Assembly (NCBI RefSeq): GCF_013377255.1 | Contig: NZ_CP016614.1 | Coordinates: forward strand, 370,001 to 434,000 | From: Mannheimia granulomatis | Lineage (GTDB): Bacteria > Pseudomonadota > Gammaproteobacteria > Enterobacterales > Pasteurellaceae | DNA: 64,000 nt | Direction of reading: 5' to 3' | Shown here: in pieces, positions 27,855 through 39,297 of the stretch | How positions within the stretch are numbered: position 1 is the stretch's first letter | How the letters are laid out: each line of letters opens with the position of its first letter | Translations under genes and position numbers: made by a program | The notes under the pieces: generated by a model | Database searches by the model: none | What the model saw: only the letters and a program-made list of their open reading frames with translations | What the model was told of the DNA's origin: nothing

Positions 27855-29084
27855 ATGACAAAAATTTCTTTGGATAAATCAAAGATTAAATTCCTCCTGC
27901 TTGAAGGAGTACATCAAAATGCAATAGATGTGCTTTTAGCTGCAGGCTATACCAATATTGAAGTACACAAGAAGGCATTAGACGGTCAAGAGTTGCTTGA
28001 TGCGATTAAAGATGCTCATTTTATCGGGATCCGATCACGTACATTTTTAACTGAAGAAGTGCTCGCTCATGCTCAAAAGTTAATTGCAGTAGGCTGTTTT
28101 TGTATCGGTACCAACCAGGTTGATTTAGATGCAGCGAAGAGACGTGGTATTCCGGTATTTAATGCCCCATTCTCAAACACCCGTTCTGTGGCAGAATTAG
28201 TATTAGCTGAAATGATTTTGCTTATGCGTCAAGTGCCAACTGCCAATGCTGAGGTGCATCGCGGTGTTTGGAATAAATCGGCAGCCGGCTCAAATGAAGT
28301 GCGTGGTAAGAAATTAGGTATTGTGGGCTATGGACATATCGGCTCGCAGTTAAGTATTCTTGCTGAAGCTATTGGGATGAACGTCTATTTCTATGATGTA
28401 GAAAATAAATTACCACTTGGCAATGCACAGCAAGTCCCAACATTAGAGCATTTGCTTTCTACTTGCGATATGATTTCATTACATGTGCCGGAAATTGAAT
28501 CGACTAAAAACTTAATGAGTGCACAGCGTATTGCCCAGCTTAAGAATGGCTCTGTGCTAATTAATGCGGCACGTGGTACAGTAGTGGATTTAGATGCTTT
28601 AGCGGCTCGTCTTGAAGAGGGTTCTTTGCGTGGTGCGGCAATTGATGTATTTCCGGAGGAACCTGCATCCATTAACGATCCATTTATCTCGCCATTGTGT
28701 AAATTTGACAATGTGATTTTAACACCACACATTGGTGGTTCGACATCTGAAGCACAAGCTAATATCGGTACGGAAGTGGCAAATAAATTTGTGAAATATT
28801 CGGATAATGGCTCAACCTTATCGGCAGTAAACTTTCCTGAAGTTTCTTTGCCGATTCATAACCAAACTAAGCGTTTATTACACATTCATGAGAATCGCCC
28901 GGGTATCTTAAATCAAATTAACCAAGTGTTTGTGGAATCGAATGTGAACATTGCAGCACAATATTTACAAACAGATCCAACTATTGGTTATGTGGTGATT
29001 GATGTTGAGTGTGATGATGTAGATAACGCATTACAACGTTTGAAAGCGATTGAAGGAACCATTCGTGCCAGAGTATTATATTAA
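27855..29084 (+). CDS. serA: D-3-phosphoglycerate dehydrogenase
   Basis: SerA oxidises 3-phosphoglycerate to 3-phosphohydroxypyruvate with NAD, the first step of serine synthesis. The 409-residue protein (E. coli 410) has the D-2-hydroxyacid dehydrogenase layout: substrate domain, NAD-binding GYGHIGSQ (158-165), NAARGTVVD with the catalytic Arg, and TPHIGGST with the catalytic His. A C-terminal ACT domain (about 335-409) with HENRPGILNQI binds the feedback inhibitor serine. ACTAGGAGCAAAGC is a strong ribosome-binding site. It is followed by a terminator. Confidence 0.97.
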   Translation: MTKISLDKSKIKFLLLEGVHQNAIDVLLAAGYTNIEVHKKALDGQELLDAIKDAHFIGIRSRTFLTEEVLAHAQKLIAVGCFCIGTNQVDLDAAKRRGIPVFNAPFSNTRSVAELVLAEMILLMRQVPTANAEVHRGVWNKSAAGSNEVRGKKLGIVGYGHIGSQLSILAEAIGMNVYFYDVENKLPLGNAQQVPTLEHLLSTCDMISLHVPEIESTKNLMSAQRIAQLKNGSVLINAARGTVVDLDALAARLEEGSLRGAAIDVFPEEPASINDPFISPLCKFDNVILTPHIGGSTSEAQANIGTEVANKFVKYSDNGSTLSAVNFPEVSLPIHNQTKRLLHIHENRPGILNQINQVFVESNVNIAAQYLQTDPTIGYVVIDVECDDVDNALQRLKAIEGTIRARVLY

Positions 29085-29092
29085 TTGATATG

Positions 29093-29120
29093 AAAAGAGC
29101 CTGAAGACAGGCTCTTTTTA
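29093..29120 (+). terminator. Rho-independent terminator after serA
   Basis: AAAAGAGCCTG and CAGGCTCTTTTT form a strong stem with the tetraloop AAGA, followed by ATT. Confidence 0.92.
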
Positions 29121-29169
29121 TTACAAGCGGTCATTTTTTTCAAAAATTTTACCGCTGATTAAGATCGAT

Positions 29170-29688
29170 TTAGAAACGATAAGTCGCATTCGCTGAGAAT
29201 AAATTTCCTTTTAGTTTTGTTCCACCACGTTTTAAATTTTCACGTGTGTATTCCGCACCGATTTCTACATCGCTTGATATAGCGTATTTTGCACCGGCAC
29301 CAATACCGAAACCACGGAAAGTATCATTCCCTACTTTGCTTGAGCTTGCGTCCACTTTCACGTAAGGAAGTAAGTCTGAACCTACGCGATAACCTTGTTG
29401 ATAGGCAATCGTATATTTATGCTTTTGTTTTGCATCATTAAAGACTTTAGTGCTACCTAATTTTGCTTTACCTTGTACGATACCGATAAAATTATTACCT
29501 TGATCAATACCGTAATCAACCACAAGAGTTGGTCCCGTTGATTGCTTGCTTTTAACACCGTTAACATCGTATTTAGTCGTGGTAACATCTACCCCTACTC
29601 CAACACCAGTAAAAGTTTGACCTACAGGTGCTGCAAAGGCATGAGTAGAAAATAGGCAAGCTAATGCAACTATAGTTAGTTTTTTCAT
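29170..29688 (-). CDS. Small outer-membrane beta-barrel protein
   Basis: The 172-residue protein has a signal peptide (MKKLTIVALACLFSTHAFA, cut before APVG). The mature part of about 153 residues alternates polar and hydrophobic residues as in beta strands and ends in ATYRF, a terminal Phe typical of outer-membrane barrels that are recognised by the Bam complex. Segments such as GFGIGAGAKYAI and VEIGAEYTRENL resemble the OmpA/opacity-type eight-stranded barrels. No ligand is evident. Its start lies only 17 bases downstream of arcA on the same strand, so it may be co-transcribed with arcA. Confidence 0.7.
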   Translation of the reverse strand: MKKLTIVALACLFSTHAFAAPVGQTFTGVGVGVDVTTTKYDVNGVKSKQSTGPTLVVDYGIDQGNNFIGIVQGKAKLGSTKVFNDAKQKHKYTIAYQQGYRVGSDLLPYVKVDASSSKVGNDTFRGFGIGAGAKYAISSDVEIGAEYTRENLKRGGTKLKGNLFSANATYRF

Positions 29689-29705
29689 AAATGACTCCTA
29701 TATGA

Positions 29706-30422
29706 TTATTCAATATTGCCACAGAAGCGATAACCTTCGCCATGAATTGTAACAATAATTTCTGGGGTACTTGGATGATCTTCAAAGTGTTTACGAATAC
29801 GACGAATAGTAACATCAACCGTTCTGTCGTGTGGTTTTAGCTCTCGCCCAGCCATTTTTTTCAATAAATCTTCTCGTGTTTGGATTTTCCCCGGATTTTC
29901 GCAGAAGTGTAACAAGGCTCTAAACTCACTACGAGGCAATTTATTTACTTCACCTTCGGGGCTGATTAAGCTATGACTGTTAATATCTAATGTCCAGCCA
30001 TTGAAATGATAACTATCAATTTCCGTTTGTACTTTAACTGCTTTTTCCGTATTTGCCATTGTGCGTTGCAGCAAATTTCTAGCACGAATGGTTAGCTCAC
30101 GAGGATTGAAAGGTTTAGTAATATAGTCATCGGCACCGATTTCTAATCCTAGAATTTTATCAATCTCATTATCTCTACCGGTTAAAAACATAAGAGGTAG
30201 TTTCATATTCTCTCGGATTTCTCGAGCTAAAATTAAGCCGTTTTTACCCGGTAGATTAATATCCATTATCACCAGATTAATTTCTTGGTTGTTGAGAACC
30301 GTATGCATCTCGGCACCATCAGATGCTTCAAATACTTGATACCCTTCACCTTCGAAAATGCCTTTAAGCATATTTCTTGTTACCAATTCATCTTCAACAA
30401 TTAAGATTTGTGGGGTTTTCAT
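29706..30422 (-). CDS. arcA: Two-component response regulator ArcA
   Basis: ArcA is the DNA-binding partner of the ArcB sensor and represses respiratory genes when oxygen is scarce. The 238-residue protein has a receiver domain (about 1-118) with Asp54 in [10 protein letters not shown] as phosphoacceptor and the conserved Lys in [22 protein letters not shown] winged-helix OmpR/PhoB-type effector domain (about 135-236) ends [11 protein letters not shown]. Identity to E. coli ArcA is evident along most of its length. arcB is not in the window. ArcA would be expected to control the lactate operon at 52956, but I found no site I could call with confidence. Confidence 0.97.
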   Translation of the reverse strand: MKTPQILIVEDELVTRNMLKGIFEGEGYQVFEASDGAEMHTVLNNQEINLVIMDINLPGKNGLILAREIRENMKLPLMFLTGRDNEIDKILGLEIGADDYITKPFNPRELTIRARNLLQRTMANTEKAVKVQTEIDSYHFNGWTLDINSHSLISPEGEVNKLPRSEFRALLHFCENPGKIQTREDLLKKMAGRELKPHDRTVDVTIRRIRKHFEDHPSTPEIIVTIHGEGYRFCGNIE

Positions 30423-30543
30423 TTTTTAAACCTCGAATTTAATTTATCAATTCTTTTCATAACGTTTATGTTACAAGTTGATTTCATTCTACTGATAAAT
30501 GGATTAATGAAAAAGTATAAAAATGCTAATTTATTTAATTCAA

Positions 30544-31248
30544 TCAAATTTTTAGCGATTTATCTCTGTCATCCACACCCAAAATTAGATAATTACCATC
30601 GATATCAGCAAGACTACGAAAGCCGATATTATAAATTTGGCATTCCTGATGGTGTTTTAAGTGGCTGTAATTAAAATTATCGTGATGATGCCCATGGAAT
30701 ATTTTAGTTACCCCTAGTTTTTTGGCTAACTGGTTAATTACCGAAAAACCTTGTGGATGTGGTTTAGGCGCTTCATGCGTAATTAAAATGTCAGCTTTTT
30801 GAGCTTCGAGAGCTTCAAAATCCGACGGAAAAATTGAAGAGCGGTGCCTTAGCGGAACGCCTCCCCGCCAAATTTTTTCTTGTGGAGAATATTGGCAGAA
30901 GTGAATAGGATCAAAAAACATCGGTCGGTTTGGCGGCATCCAGATATGACCTCGAAAAACACCGCCAACACCGGCAATTTTTACCCCTTGAATATCAACT
31001 ACCTTACCGTGGATATTTCGCTCTTTCCAGGCACTATTCCAAATAGCATCGAAAGAGGCAACCGTTTTACTATCATGGTTACCGTGAATAAACCAAATAT
31101 CGCAATATTGCGAGAGTTTATCCAGTTCATCCGGAGTAGTTAATTGGAGATCACCTAGGATGACTAATGCCACTTCCTCAGTCTGTGCTTTGAGAATGGG
31201 ATAAAGATGGTCATAGCTGCCGTGTGGATCACCTGCAAAAAGTATCAT
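30544..31248 (-). CDS. Calcineurin-like metallophosphoesterase
   Basis: The 234-residue protein has the metal-binding signatures of calcineurin-like phosphoesterases: GDPHG (6-10), GDLQ (32-35), GNHDS (56-60), a THE motif about two thirds along, and HGHHHD near residue 185. There is no signal peptide, so it is cytoplasmic. Substrate unknown. It starts 19 bases downstream of nadR on the same strand and is probably in its operon, which invites a role in nucleotide or NAD salvage, but this is only a context argument. Confidence 0.85.
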   Translation of the reverse strand: MILFAGDPHGSYDHLYPILKAQTEEVALVILGDLQLTTPDELDKLSQYCDIWFIHGNHDSKTVASFDAIWNSAWKERNIHGKVVDIQGVKIAGVGGVFRGHIWMPPNRPMFFDPIHFCQYSPQEKIWRGGVPLRHRSSIFPSDFEALEAQKADILITHEAPKPHPQGFSVINQLAKKLGVTKIFHGHHHDNFNYSHLKHHQECQIYNIGFRSLADIDGNYLILGVDDRDKSLKI

Positions 31249-31267
31249 GTTATTTTTTCCGTGAGCT

Positions 31268-32813
<1,546 letters not shown>

Positions 32814-33770
32814 ATGCAACTTATTCGAGGTTTTCACAATTTAGCAAAATATGGCGCTTTGAATAAGGGCTGTGTTCTCTCAATTGGAAATTTCGATGGC
32901 GTGCATATCGGTCATCAAAATATTTTAAGTCGTTTGTGTGATAAGGCATTAGAGCTGAATTTACCTTCAGTTGTGATGTTATTTGAGCCACAACCTCGAG
33001 AATTTTTTGCAAAAAAAAATGGAAACTTGATCGCTTGTAATCCTCCGGCCCGCCTGATGAGGCTACGTGATAAATTGAAATATTTAGAAGAAGCCGGAGT
33101 AGATTTTGTATTATGTGTACGTTTCGGCGAAAAGTTTGCCCATATTTCTGCAGAGGATTTCATCAGTGATTTATTAGCGAAACAGCTAAAAGTGCGTTAT
33201 CTAAGCGTTGGCGATGATTTTCGCTTTGGTGCTAAGCGTGCCGGCAGTTTTGAAACTTTACGCAACGCCGGGCTGAAATACCGTTTTGCGGTGGAAGAAA
33301 GTCACACGCATAGCTTAAATGAGGAGCGTATTAGTAGCTCTCTTATTCGTGAAGCTTTGAAAAACGATGATCTTAGCCTTGCTGAAAAGTCACTCGGTAA
33401 ACCTTACAGTATTTGCGGGCGGGTCGCTCACGGTAACAAACTCGGTAGAACGATTGGTTTTCCAACAGCAAATATTTTGTTAAATCGCTTGGTTACCCCG
33501 ATTCAAGGCGTATATGCTGTACAAGTAGAAACGCCTCAAGGTAAATTTAACGGCATTGCGAATGTCGGTAATCGTCCAACCATTAACGGTACAAAGCCGT
33601 TGCTGGAAGTGCATATTTTTGATTTTAATGATTCCATTTATGGAGAAGCGATTGAGGTTATCTTTCTGCAAAAAATCCGTAACGAAACCAAGTTTGAAAG
33701 TTTTGAAGCATTAAAAGCACAAATTGAGCAGGATGTCATGATGGTAAGAAAGTATTTTCAAGCGGTCTGA
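32814..33770 (+). CDS. ribF: Bifunctional riboflavin kinase / FAD synthetase
   Basis: RibF phosphorylates riboflavin to FMN and adenylylates FMN to FAD. The 318-residue protein has an N-terminal nucleotidyltransferase domain with GNFDGVHIGH (25-34) and VGDDFRFGAKRAG, then a C-terminal riboflavin kinase domain with GRVAHGNKLGRTIGFPTAN (about 201-219). ileS begins 46 bases downstream on the same strand; ribF-ileS is a conserved pair in gammaproteobacteria, normally followed by lspA, which is absent here. Confidence 0.97.
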   Translation: MQLIRGFHNLAKYGALNKGCVLSIGNFDGVHIGHQNILSRLCDKALELNLPSVVMLFEPQPREFFAKKNGNLIACNPPARLMRLRDKLKYLEEAGVDFVLCVRFGEKFAHISAEDFISDLLAKQLKVRYLSVGDDFRFGAKRAGSFETLRNAGLKYRFAVEESHTHSLNEERISSSLIREALKNDDLSLAEKSLGKPYSICGRVAHGNKLGRTIGFPTANILLNRLVTPIQGVYAVQVETPQGKFNGIANVGNRPTINGTKPLLEVHIFDFNDSIYGEAIEVIFLQKIRNETKFESFEALKAQIEQDVMMVRKYFQAV

Positions 33771-33816
33771 TTTTTAGAAATTTTTACAAAAATATTGATT
33801 AAATTGGTAGATAACA

Positions 33817-36642
33817 ATGACAGTTGATTACAAAAACACTCTTAACCTGCCTGAAACAGGCTTTCCGATGCGTGGCGATTTAGCTAAACGTGAACCTGAT
33901 ATGTTAAAAAATTGGTATGACAAAAAACTATACCAAAAAGTGCGTGAAAGCTCTAAGGGCAAGAAAACCTTTATTCTGCACGATGGTCCTCCGTATGCGA
34001 ATGGTAATTTGCATTTAGGACACGCAGTCAATAAAATCTTAAAAGATATTATTATGAAGTCTAAGACTTCACTAGGTTACGACACTCCTTATGTGCCGGG
34101 TTGGGACTGCCATGGTTTACCGATTGAGTTGAAAGTAGAAGGCATTGTAGGCAAGCCGAATGAAAAAATTTCTGCAGCTGAATTCCGTCAAGCCTGCCGT
34201 GATTATGCCAAAGAGCAAGTGGAAGGGCAGAAAGCCGATTTTATTCGTATGGGGATTTTAGGGGATTGGGATAATCCTTACCTTACAATGAATTTCAATA
34301 CTGAAGCAAGTATTATCCGCACTTTAGGCAAAGTGATTGCTAATGGTCATTTATACAAAGGTTCTAAGCCGGTTCACTGGTGTTTAGATTGTGGCTCATC
34401 GCTAGCAGAAGCAGAAGTGGAATATGAAGATAAAGTTTCGCCATCAATCTATGTGCATTTTAATGCGGTAGATGTGGCGGAAGTGGAAGCAAAATTCAAC
34501 GCACAAGGTAAAGGGCAAGGCAACTTATCTGCGGTAATTTGGACAACCACACCTTGGACAATTCCATCTAACCGTGCGATTGCTATCAATCCGGAACTTG
34601 AATACGCGTTAGTGCAATTAGGTGACGAGCGTGTGGTACTAGCGGTCGATTTAGTTGAAGATGTTGCAAAAGCCGCAGGCGTTGAATCATTTGAAATTTT
34701 AGGTACAACCAAAGGTGAAAATTTAGAATTAATCCGTTTTAATCACCCATTCTATGATTATAGCGTGCCATTTATCTTCGGCGACCATGTTACGACAGAT
34801 GGCGGTACGGGTTTAGTTCATACTGCTCCTGATCACGGTGCAGATGACTTTGTTGTCGCACGTAAATATAAGATTGAGATGGCGGGCTTGATTTCCAATG
34901 ATGGTAAATTCAAATCCGACACTCCATTCTTTGCGGGCTTAGGCGTGTTTGAGTCGAACGAAAAAGTAGTGGAAAAACTGCAAGAAGTGGGAGCATTGCT
35001 GAAATTATCCCGCATCAAACACAGCTATCCGCACTGTTGGCGACACAAAACCCCGATTATTTTCCGTGCCACTCCACAATGGTTTATCGGAATGGAAACC
35101 CAAGGTTTACGCAAGCAAGCATTAGGCGAAATCAAATCTGTACGTTGGATCCCATCTTGGGGTGAAGCACGAATTGATACGATGGTGGCAAACCGCCCAG
35201 ACTGGTGTATTTCACGCCAACGTACTTGGGGTGTGCCAATGGCGATGTTCGTGCACAATGAAACCGAAGAGTTGCACCCACGCACATTAGAATTAATTGA
35301 AGAAGTGGCTAAGCGTGTTGAGCAATCAGGCATTCAAGCATGGTGGGATTTAGATCCTGCTGAGTTATTAGGTGACGAAGCAAAAGATTACCGTAAAGTG
35401 CCGGATACCTTAGATGTGTGGTTCGATTCAGGATCGACTTATGCTTCTGTGGTAGAACAACGCCCTGAATTTAACGGTAAATCGGCGGATATGTATTTAG
35501 AGGGCTCAGACCAACATCGTGGTTGGTTTATGTCATCTTTAATGCTGTCAACTGCAACTAACGGTAAAGCACCTTATAAGCAAGTATTAACTCACGGTTT
35601 CACCGTGGATGAAAAAGGTCGAAAAATGTCAAAATCGCTCGGTAACGTGATTTTACCAAGCGAAGTTTGGAACAAAAACGGGGCAGATATTCTGCGTTTA
35701 TGGGTAGCTTCTACCGACTACACCGGTGAAATTGCGGTCTCGCACAATATTTTAAATAGCGCCGGTGAGTCTTACCGCCGTATCCGTAATACCGCCCGTT
35801 TCTTATTGGCAAACTTAAACGGTTTTGATCCGAAGCGTGATCTTGTTCAGCCCGATGAGATGATCGCGCTGGATCGTTGGGCAGTAAGTTGTGCATTAGA
35901 AGCACAAAATGAGATCAAAGACGCTTACGACAACTACCAATTCCACACGGTAGTGCAACGTTTAATGCGTTTCTGCTCAATTGAAATGGGATCGTTCTAC
36001 CTCGACATCATTAAAGACCGTCAATATACCACTAAAGCGGACAGCCTTGCCCGCCGTAGCTGCCAAACCGCATTATGGCATATTGCAGAAGCCTTAGTAC
36101 GTTGGATGGCACCAATTTTATCTTTCACCGCTGATGAAGTTTGGGGCTATTTACCTCAGGTGGAAAGTCGCAGTGAATTTGTGTTTACCGAAGAATTCTA
36201 TGAGGGCTTATTCGGCTTAACCGAATCTGACAAATTAGATGATGCTTACTGGCAACAAATCTTAAAAGTGCGCGCTGAAGTAAACCGTGTGTTAGAGCAA
36301 GCACGTAAAGATAAAGTCATCGGTGCCGGCTTAGAAGCAAAAGTAACTGTGTATGCGAATGACACACTACTTCCGTTACTTGAGCAGCTTGGCGATGAGT
36401 TACGTTTCGTGTTAATTACTTCACAGGCAATTATCAAGCCACTTGCAGAAGCAGAGGTAGCAGAGGTAGCTGAGGGCGAATTAGCCGGATTAGCAGTGAA
36501 AGTAGAGCATGCAGACGGCGAAAAATGTCCTCGCTGTTGGCATTATGCAACCGATATTGGTACCCACACAGGTCATGAAGAAATCTGTGGTCGTTGTGTA
36601 GAAAATGTTGCAGGAGAAGGCGAAAAACGTTTATTTGCCTAA
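33817..36642 (+). CDS. ileS: Isoleucyl-tRNA synthetase
   Basis: IleS charges tRNA-Ile with isoleucine and edits misactivated valine. The 941-residue class I enzyme (E. coli 938) has the HIGH-type motif HLGH (66-69), an editing CP1 domain with TTPWTIPSN and DHGADDF, and KMSKS (603-607). A C-terminal zinc ribbon uses Cys904, Cys907, Cys924 and Cys927. This is the bacterial type with the zinc ribbon, not the mupirocin-resistant type. It follows ribF and ends at a terminator that is itself a copy of a dispersed palindrome. Confidence 0.98.
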   Translation: MTVDYKNTLNLPETGFPMRGDLAKREPDMLKNWYDKKLYQKVRESSKGKKTFILHDGPPYANGNLHLGHAVNKILKDIIMKSKTSLGYDTPYVPGWDCHGLPIELKVEGIVGKPNEKISAAEFRQACRDYAKEQVEGQKADFIRMGILGDWDNPYLTMNFNTEASIIRTLGKVIANGHLYKGSKPVHWCLDCGSSLAEAEVEYEDKVSPSIYVHFNAVDVAEVEAKFNAQGKGQGNLSAVIWTTTPWTIPSNRAIAINPELEYALVQLGDERVVLAVDLVEDVAKAAGVESFEILGTTKGENLELIRFNHPFYDYSVPFIFGDHVTTDGGTGLVHTAPDHGADDFVVARKYKIEMAGLISNDGKFKSDTPFFAGLGVFESNEKVVEKLQEVGALLKLSRIKHSYPHCWRHKTPIIFRATPQWFIGMETQGLRKQALGEIKSVRWIPSWGEARIDTMVANRPDWCISRQRTWGVPMAMFVHNETEELHPRTLELIEEVAKRVEQSGIQAWWDLDPAELLGDEAKDYRKVPDTLDVWFDSGSTYASVVEQRPEFNGKSADMYLEGSDQHRGWFMSSLMLSTATNGKAPYKQVLTHGFTVDEKGRKMSKSLGNVILPSEVWNKNGADILRLWVASTDYTGEIAVSHNILNSAGESYRRIRNTARFLLANLNGFDPKRDLVQPDEMIALDRWAVSCALEAQNEIKDAYDNYQFHTVVQRLMRFCSIEMGSFYLDIIKDRQYTTKADSLARRSCQTALWHIAEALVRWMAPILSFTADEVWGYLPQVESRSEFVFTEEFYEGLFGLTESDKLDDAYWQQILKVRAEVNRVLEQARKDKVIGAGLEAKVTVYANDTLLPLLEQLGDELRFVLITSQAIIKPLAEAEVAEVAEGELAGLAVKVEHADGEKCPRCWHYATDIGTHTGHEEICGRCVENVAGEGEKRLFA

Positions 36643-36643
36643 T

Positions 36644-36680
36644 CGTAAGGGCGGGTTAAAAACCCGCCCTTATTTTTTGT
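36644..36680 (+). terminator. Terminator after ileS; copy of the CGTA-GGGCGGG palindrome
   Basis: TAAGGGCGGGTT (36646-36657) and AACCCGCCCTTA (36661-36672) form a perfect 12-bp stem with a 3-base loop, followed by TTTTTTG. The left edge CGTA.GGGCGGG is shared with elements at 40674, 51360 and, more weakly, 58391. Confidence 0.9.
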
Positions 36681-36789
36681 TTCTTCTTTCTCACAATATG
36701 CTAAAAAGAGCAATAATATAATATTTGGTTATTTTTATTCCTCAATAAAATGAGTAGAGTAAGAGAAAAAATGTTATCAGGAGATGATC

Positions 36790-37527
36790 ATGACTATTTT
36801 AAAAGCGATTGAATTCTTACATACGCAAAAATGGGTAGATTTAAGCCACGGAGTGAATACAACTATCCCTTATTTTCCGGCATTTAAACCCATTGAGGAG
36901 AAAACTTTATTTACCGTAGAAAAAGATGGCTTTCTAGCCAAAGAATATACCGTTGCTAGCCAATACGGTACACATATTGATGCACCTGTTCATTTCGCAG
37001 ATGGTAAACGTACTTTAGATGAGATTGGTGCTACAGAATTTATCTTGCCACTAATTGTGATTCATAAAGAGAAAGAGGTTGCAACAAATCCTGATTATCG
37101 ATTGACAGTTGAGGATATTCAGCAATTCGAAGCTGAATTTGGAAAAATTCCGTCTGGTAGCTTTGTTGCTTTTGCAAGTGGTTGGTCAGCCCGTTGGAAA
37201 GATATTGTAGCGTTTTATAACAAAGACGAAAACGGACAGGCCCACACACCTGGCTGGAGTTTGGAAGCACTACAGTTTTTGCATAATGAAAGAGATGTAG
37301 CGGCAATTGGGCATGAAACCCTTGATACAGATAGTGCGTTAGACTTTGTGAAAAACCAAGATTTAGTGGGTGAGCGTTACTGGTTATCGCAAAATAAATT
37401 CCAAGTAGAGGTACTCAATAATTTAAGTTCATTACCGTCGGTAGGCGGAGCAATTTTTATTGGTGTGCCGAAAATTGAACAAGCCCCCGGTTTCAATGCT
37501 CGTGTATTGGCGGTTGTTCCGGCATAG
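36790..37527 (+). CDS. Cyclase family protein (metal-dependent hydrolase, kynurenine-formamidase-like)
   Basis: The 245-residue protein has the cyclase-family fold, whose known members hydrolyse formyl-kynurenine or cyclic amides/lactones. The signature GTHIDAPVH (60-68) supplies metal ligands His62, Asp64 and His68, and IGHETLDTD further on supplies another His/Asp set. WVDLSHGVN near the start also matches the family. The ATG at 36790 is chosen because AGGAG at 36779-36783 is 6 bases away; a start two codons earlier would overlap it. No tryptophan-catabolism genes are nearby, so the substrate is unknown. It is followed by a hairpin and stands alone. Confidence 0.85.
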   Translation: MTILKAIEFLHTQKWVDLSHGVNTTIPYFPAFKPIEEKTLFTVEKDGFLAKEYTVASQYGTHIDAPVHFADGKRTLDEIGATEFILPLIVIHKEKEVATNPDYRLTVEDIQQFEAEFGKIPSGSFVAFASGWSARWKDIVAFYNKDENGQAHTPGWSLEALQFLHNERDVAAIGHETLDTDSALDFVKNQDLVGERYWLSQNKFQVEVLNNLSSLPSVGGAIFIGVPKIEQAPGFNARVLAVVPA

Positions 37528-37594
37528 TATATTGATTATATAAGATTTTACAGTTGATTAAGATTGCCGATAAAGTTCGTCATCTAGCAATATA

Positions 37595-37637
37595 TTAGGA
37601 AACTGTCTTTTTTATCAATAGTTAGACAGTTTTCCTA
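37595..37637 (+). terminator. Hairpin after the cyclase gene
   Basis: TTAGGAAACTGTC and GACAGTTTTCCTAA pair with one bulge around a 17-base loop. It is followed by an AT-rich stretch and could terminate the cyclase gene. Confidence 0.6.
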
Positions 37638-37683
37638 AAATTTGCAAAAATTCTCCAAATAAGTACCGCTTGTATTTGGAATA

Positions 37684-39228
37684 ATGATGAAACGCTTTTT
37701 TCCTTTTTATCTGTTCTCGCTCTTCTTCCTTTTTTCTCACATTGTGAAAGCGAATTCCCAACAATGTGAAAACTTAAAATCCGTTCCACTTTATAACACC
37801 GAAATTTATAAGGCAGACTGGGTTGAGCAGTCTGAAAAATTGCCTGCATATTGCTTAATTCAAGGTGAAATTGAAAAAAGAGTAGGGAAGAATGATAAGC
37901 CATACGGTATTCAGTTTGAGCTACGTTTGCCTGAGAAATGGAATGAAAAATTTCTATTCCAAGGTGCAGGCGGCATCGGTGGTGTCATTTTTCCGGCTGA
38001 GGGAAAACTTTATCCTCACGGAGCAACAGGCTTGAGCGCTTTGAGCCGAGGCTATGCCGTGGTGAGCAACGACAGTGGCCATCCTAATCGTGATTTAAGT
38101 TTTACCGAAGATTGGCTAGCCCGATTGAATTATGCCTATGCTTCGATCGGCAAAGTAACCGACATTGCCAAGCAGCTGATTACGCATTTCTACCAAAAAT
38201 CGAGTCGCTATAACTATTTTATGGGTTGCTCAAATGGTGGGCGAGAGGCAATGATGGCAGCCATCCGCTATCCGCAAGAGTTTGACGGCGTAATTGCCGG
38301 TAGCCCCGGCTTTCGGGTTTCTCGTTCGGTACTAGCAGAGGTCTGGGATAACCGTGCTTTACTGGCAGCTTCGCCCAAAAATAGCGAAGGCGAGAAAATC
38401 TTAGCCGAAGCCTTGAGCCAACAGGATTTAGATCTTGTAGCCAAAAGCGTGTTGCAACACTGTGATAAGCTCGATGGCTTAGAGGATGGCTTGATTAATG
38501 CGTGGGAACAGTGTGATTTTCAGCCTGAAATGGTTGTTGATAAGATAGGTAAAGAGAAAGTTAACCTACTTAAAACGCTATTTGATGGGGCAAAAAATAG
38601 CCGGGGTGAATTGATTTATAGCCGTTGGCCTTATGATTCCGGCATTAACAGTAAAGGCTGGCGGCATTGGAAGTTGGGCGACAGCAAAACGGCAGCACCG
38701 AATAGTATCAGCTTTAAAATGGGGTTGAAAAGTTTAACCCATTATTACCTGACGCCTCGCCAGCCAGAAGCGGATCCGCTGAGAGTAGACTTAGATATTG
38801 CCGCTGAGCAAGTTAAAGCGGTGGGGCAAATTCACGACACTGACAGCCTTGATTTTTCCGATTTTCAGCAGCATGGTGGGAAAATGTTGATTTATCAAGG
38901 CGTTTCCGACCCGATTTTTTCTGCAGTTGATCTTAGAGATTGGTATCAATCTTTACAACAAGCGGTTAAAAATCCGCAAAATTTTGCAAGGCTGTTCTTC
39001 GTTCCTGCGATGAACCATTGTGGGAGAGGAGCAACGGTAAATGATTTTGATATGCTCACCTCTCTTGAAAATTGGGTGGAAAAAGGAGAATCCCCGGATC
39101 ACATAGAAGCAAAAGCGGGTGAACTTTACCCGAATAAAGCCAAACGGATTCCGCTTTGCGCTTATCCTAAGGTGGCTTATTACCGTGGAGAAGACCCTCA
39201 TCGCTTGGAAAGCTTTGAATGCCGTTAA
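37684..39228 (+). CDS. Secreted tannase/feruloyl esterase family protein
   Basis: The 514-residue protein starts with a hydrophobic signal peptide (about 1-24, cut near VKA), so it is exported. The rest matches the tannase/feruloyl esterase family (alpha/beta hydrolases that cleave gallate or ferulate esters). The nucleophile is Ser183 in GCSNGG, the Asp is Asp409 in YQGVSDP, and the His is His445 in MNHCGRG. Cys182 and Cys446, next to the nucleophile and the His, form the CS-D-HC pair that in fungal relatives makes an active-site disulfide. The catalytic set is complete. True substrate is unknown. An adjacent start one codon in is possible. Confidence 0.87.
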   Translation: MMKRFFPFYLFSLFFLFSHIVKANSQQCENLKSVPLYNTEIYKADWVEQSEKLPAYCLIQGEIEKRVGKNDKPYGIQFELRLPEKWNEKFLFQGAGGIGGVIFPAEGKLYPHGATGLSALSRGYAVVSNDSGHPNRDLSFTEDWLARLNYAYASIGKVTDIAKQLITHFYQKSSRYNYFMGCSNGGREAMMAAIRYPQEFDGVIAGSPGFRVSRSVLAEVWDNRALLAASPKNSEGEKILAEALSQQDLDLVAKSVLQHCDKLDGLEDGLINAWEQCDFQPEMVVDKIGKEKVNLLKTLFDGAKNSRGELIYSRWPYDSGINSKGWRHWKLGDSKTAAPNSISFKMGLKSLTHYYLTPRQPEADPLRVDLDIAAEQVKAVGQIHDTDSLDFSDFQQHGGKMLIYQGVSDPIFSAVDLRDWYQSLQQAVKNPQNFARLFFVPAMNHCGRGATVNDFDMLTSLENWVEKGESPDHIEAKAGELYPNKAKRIPLCAYPKVAYYRGEDPHRLESFECR

Positions 39229-39297
39229 TCCAAAATCGCTTTATTGACAATTTCCGTGTAAAATAGACGGCAGTAATTAAAAAATCGGGAATCATTA

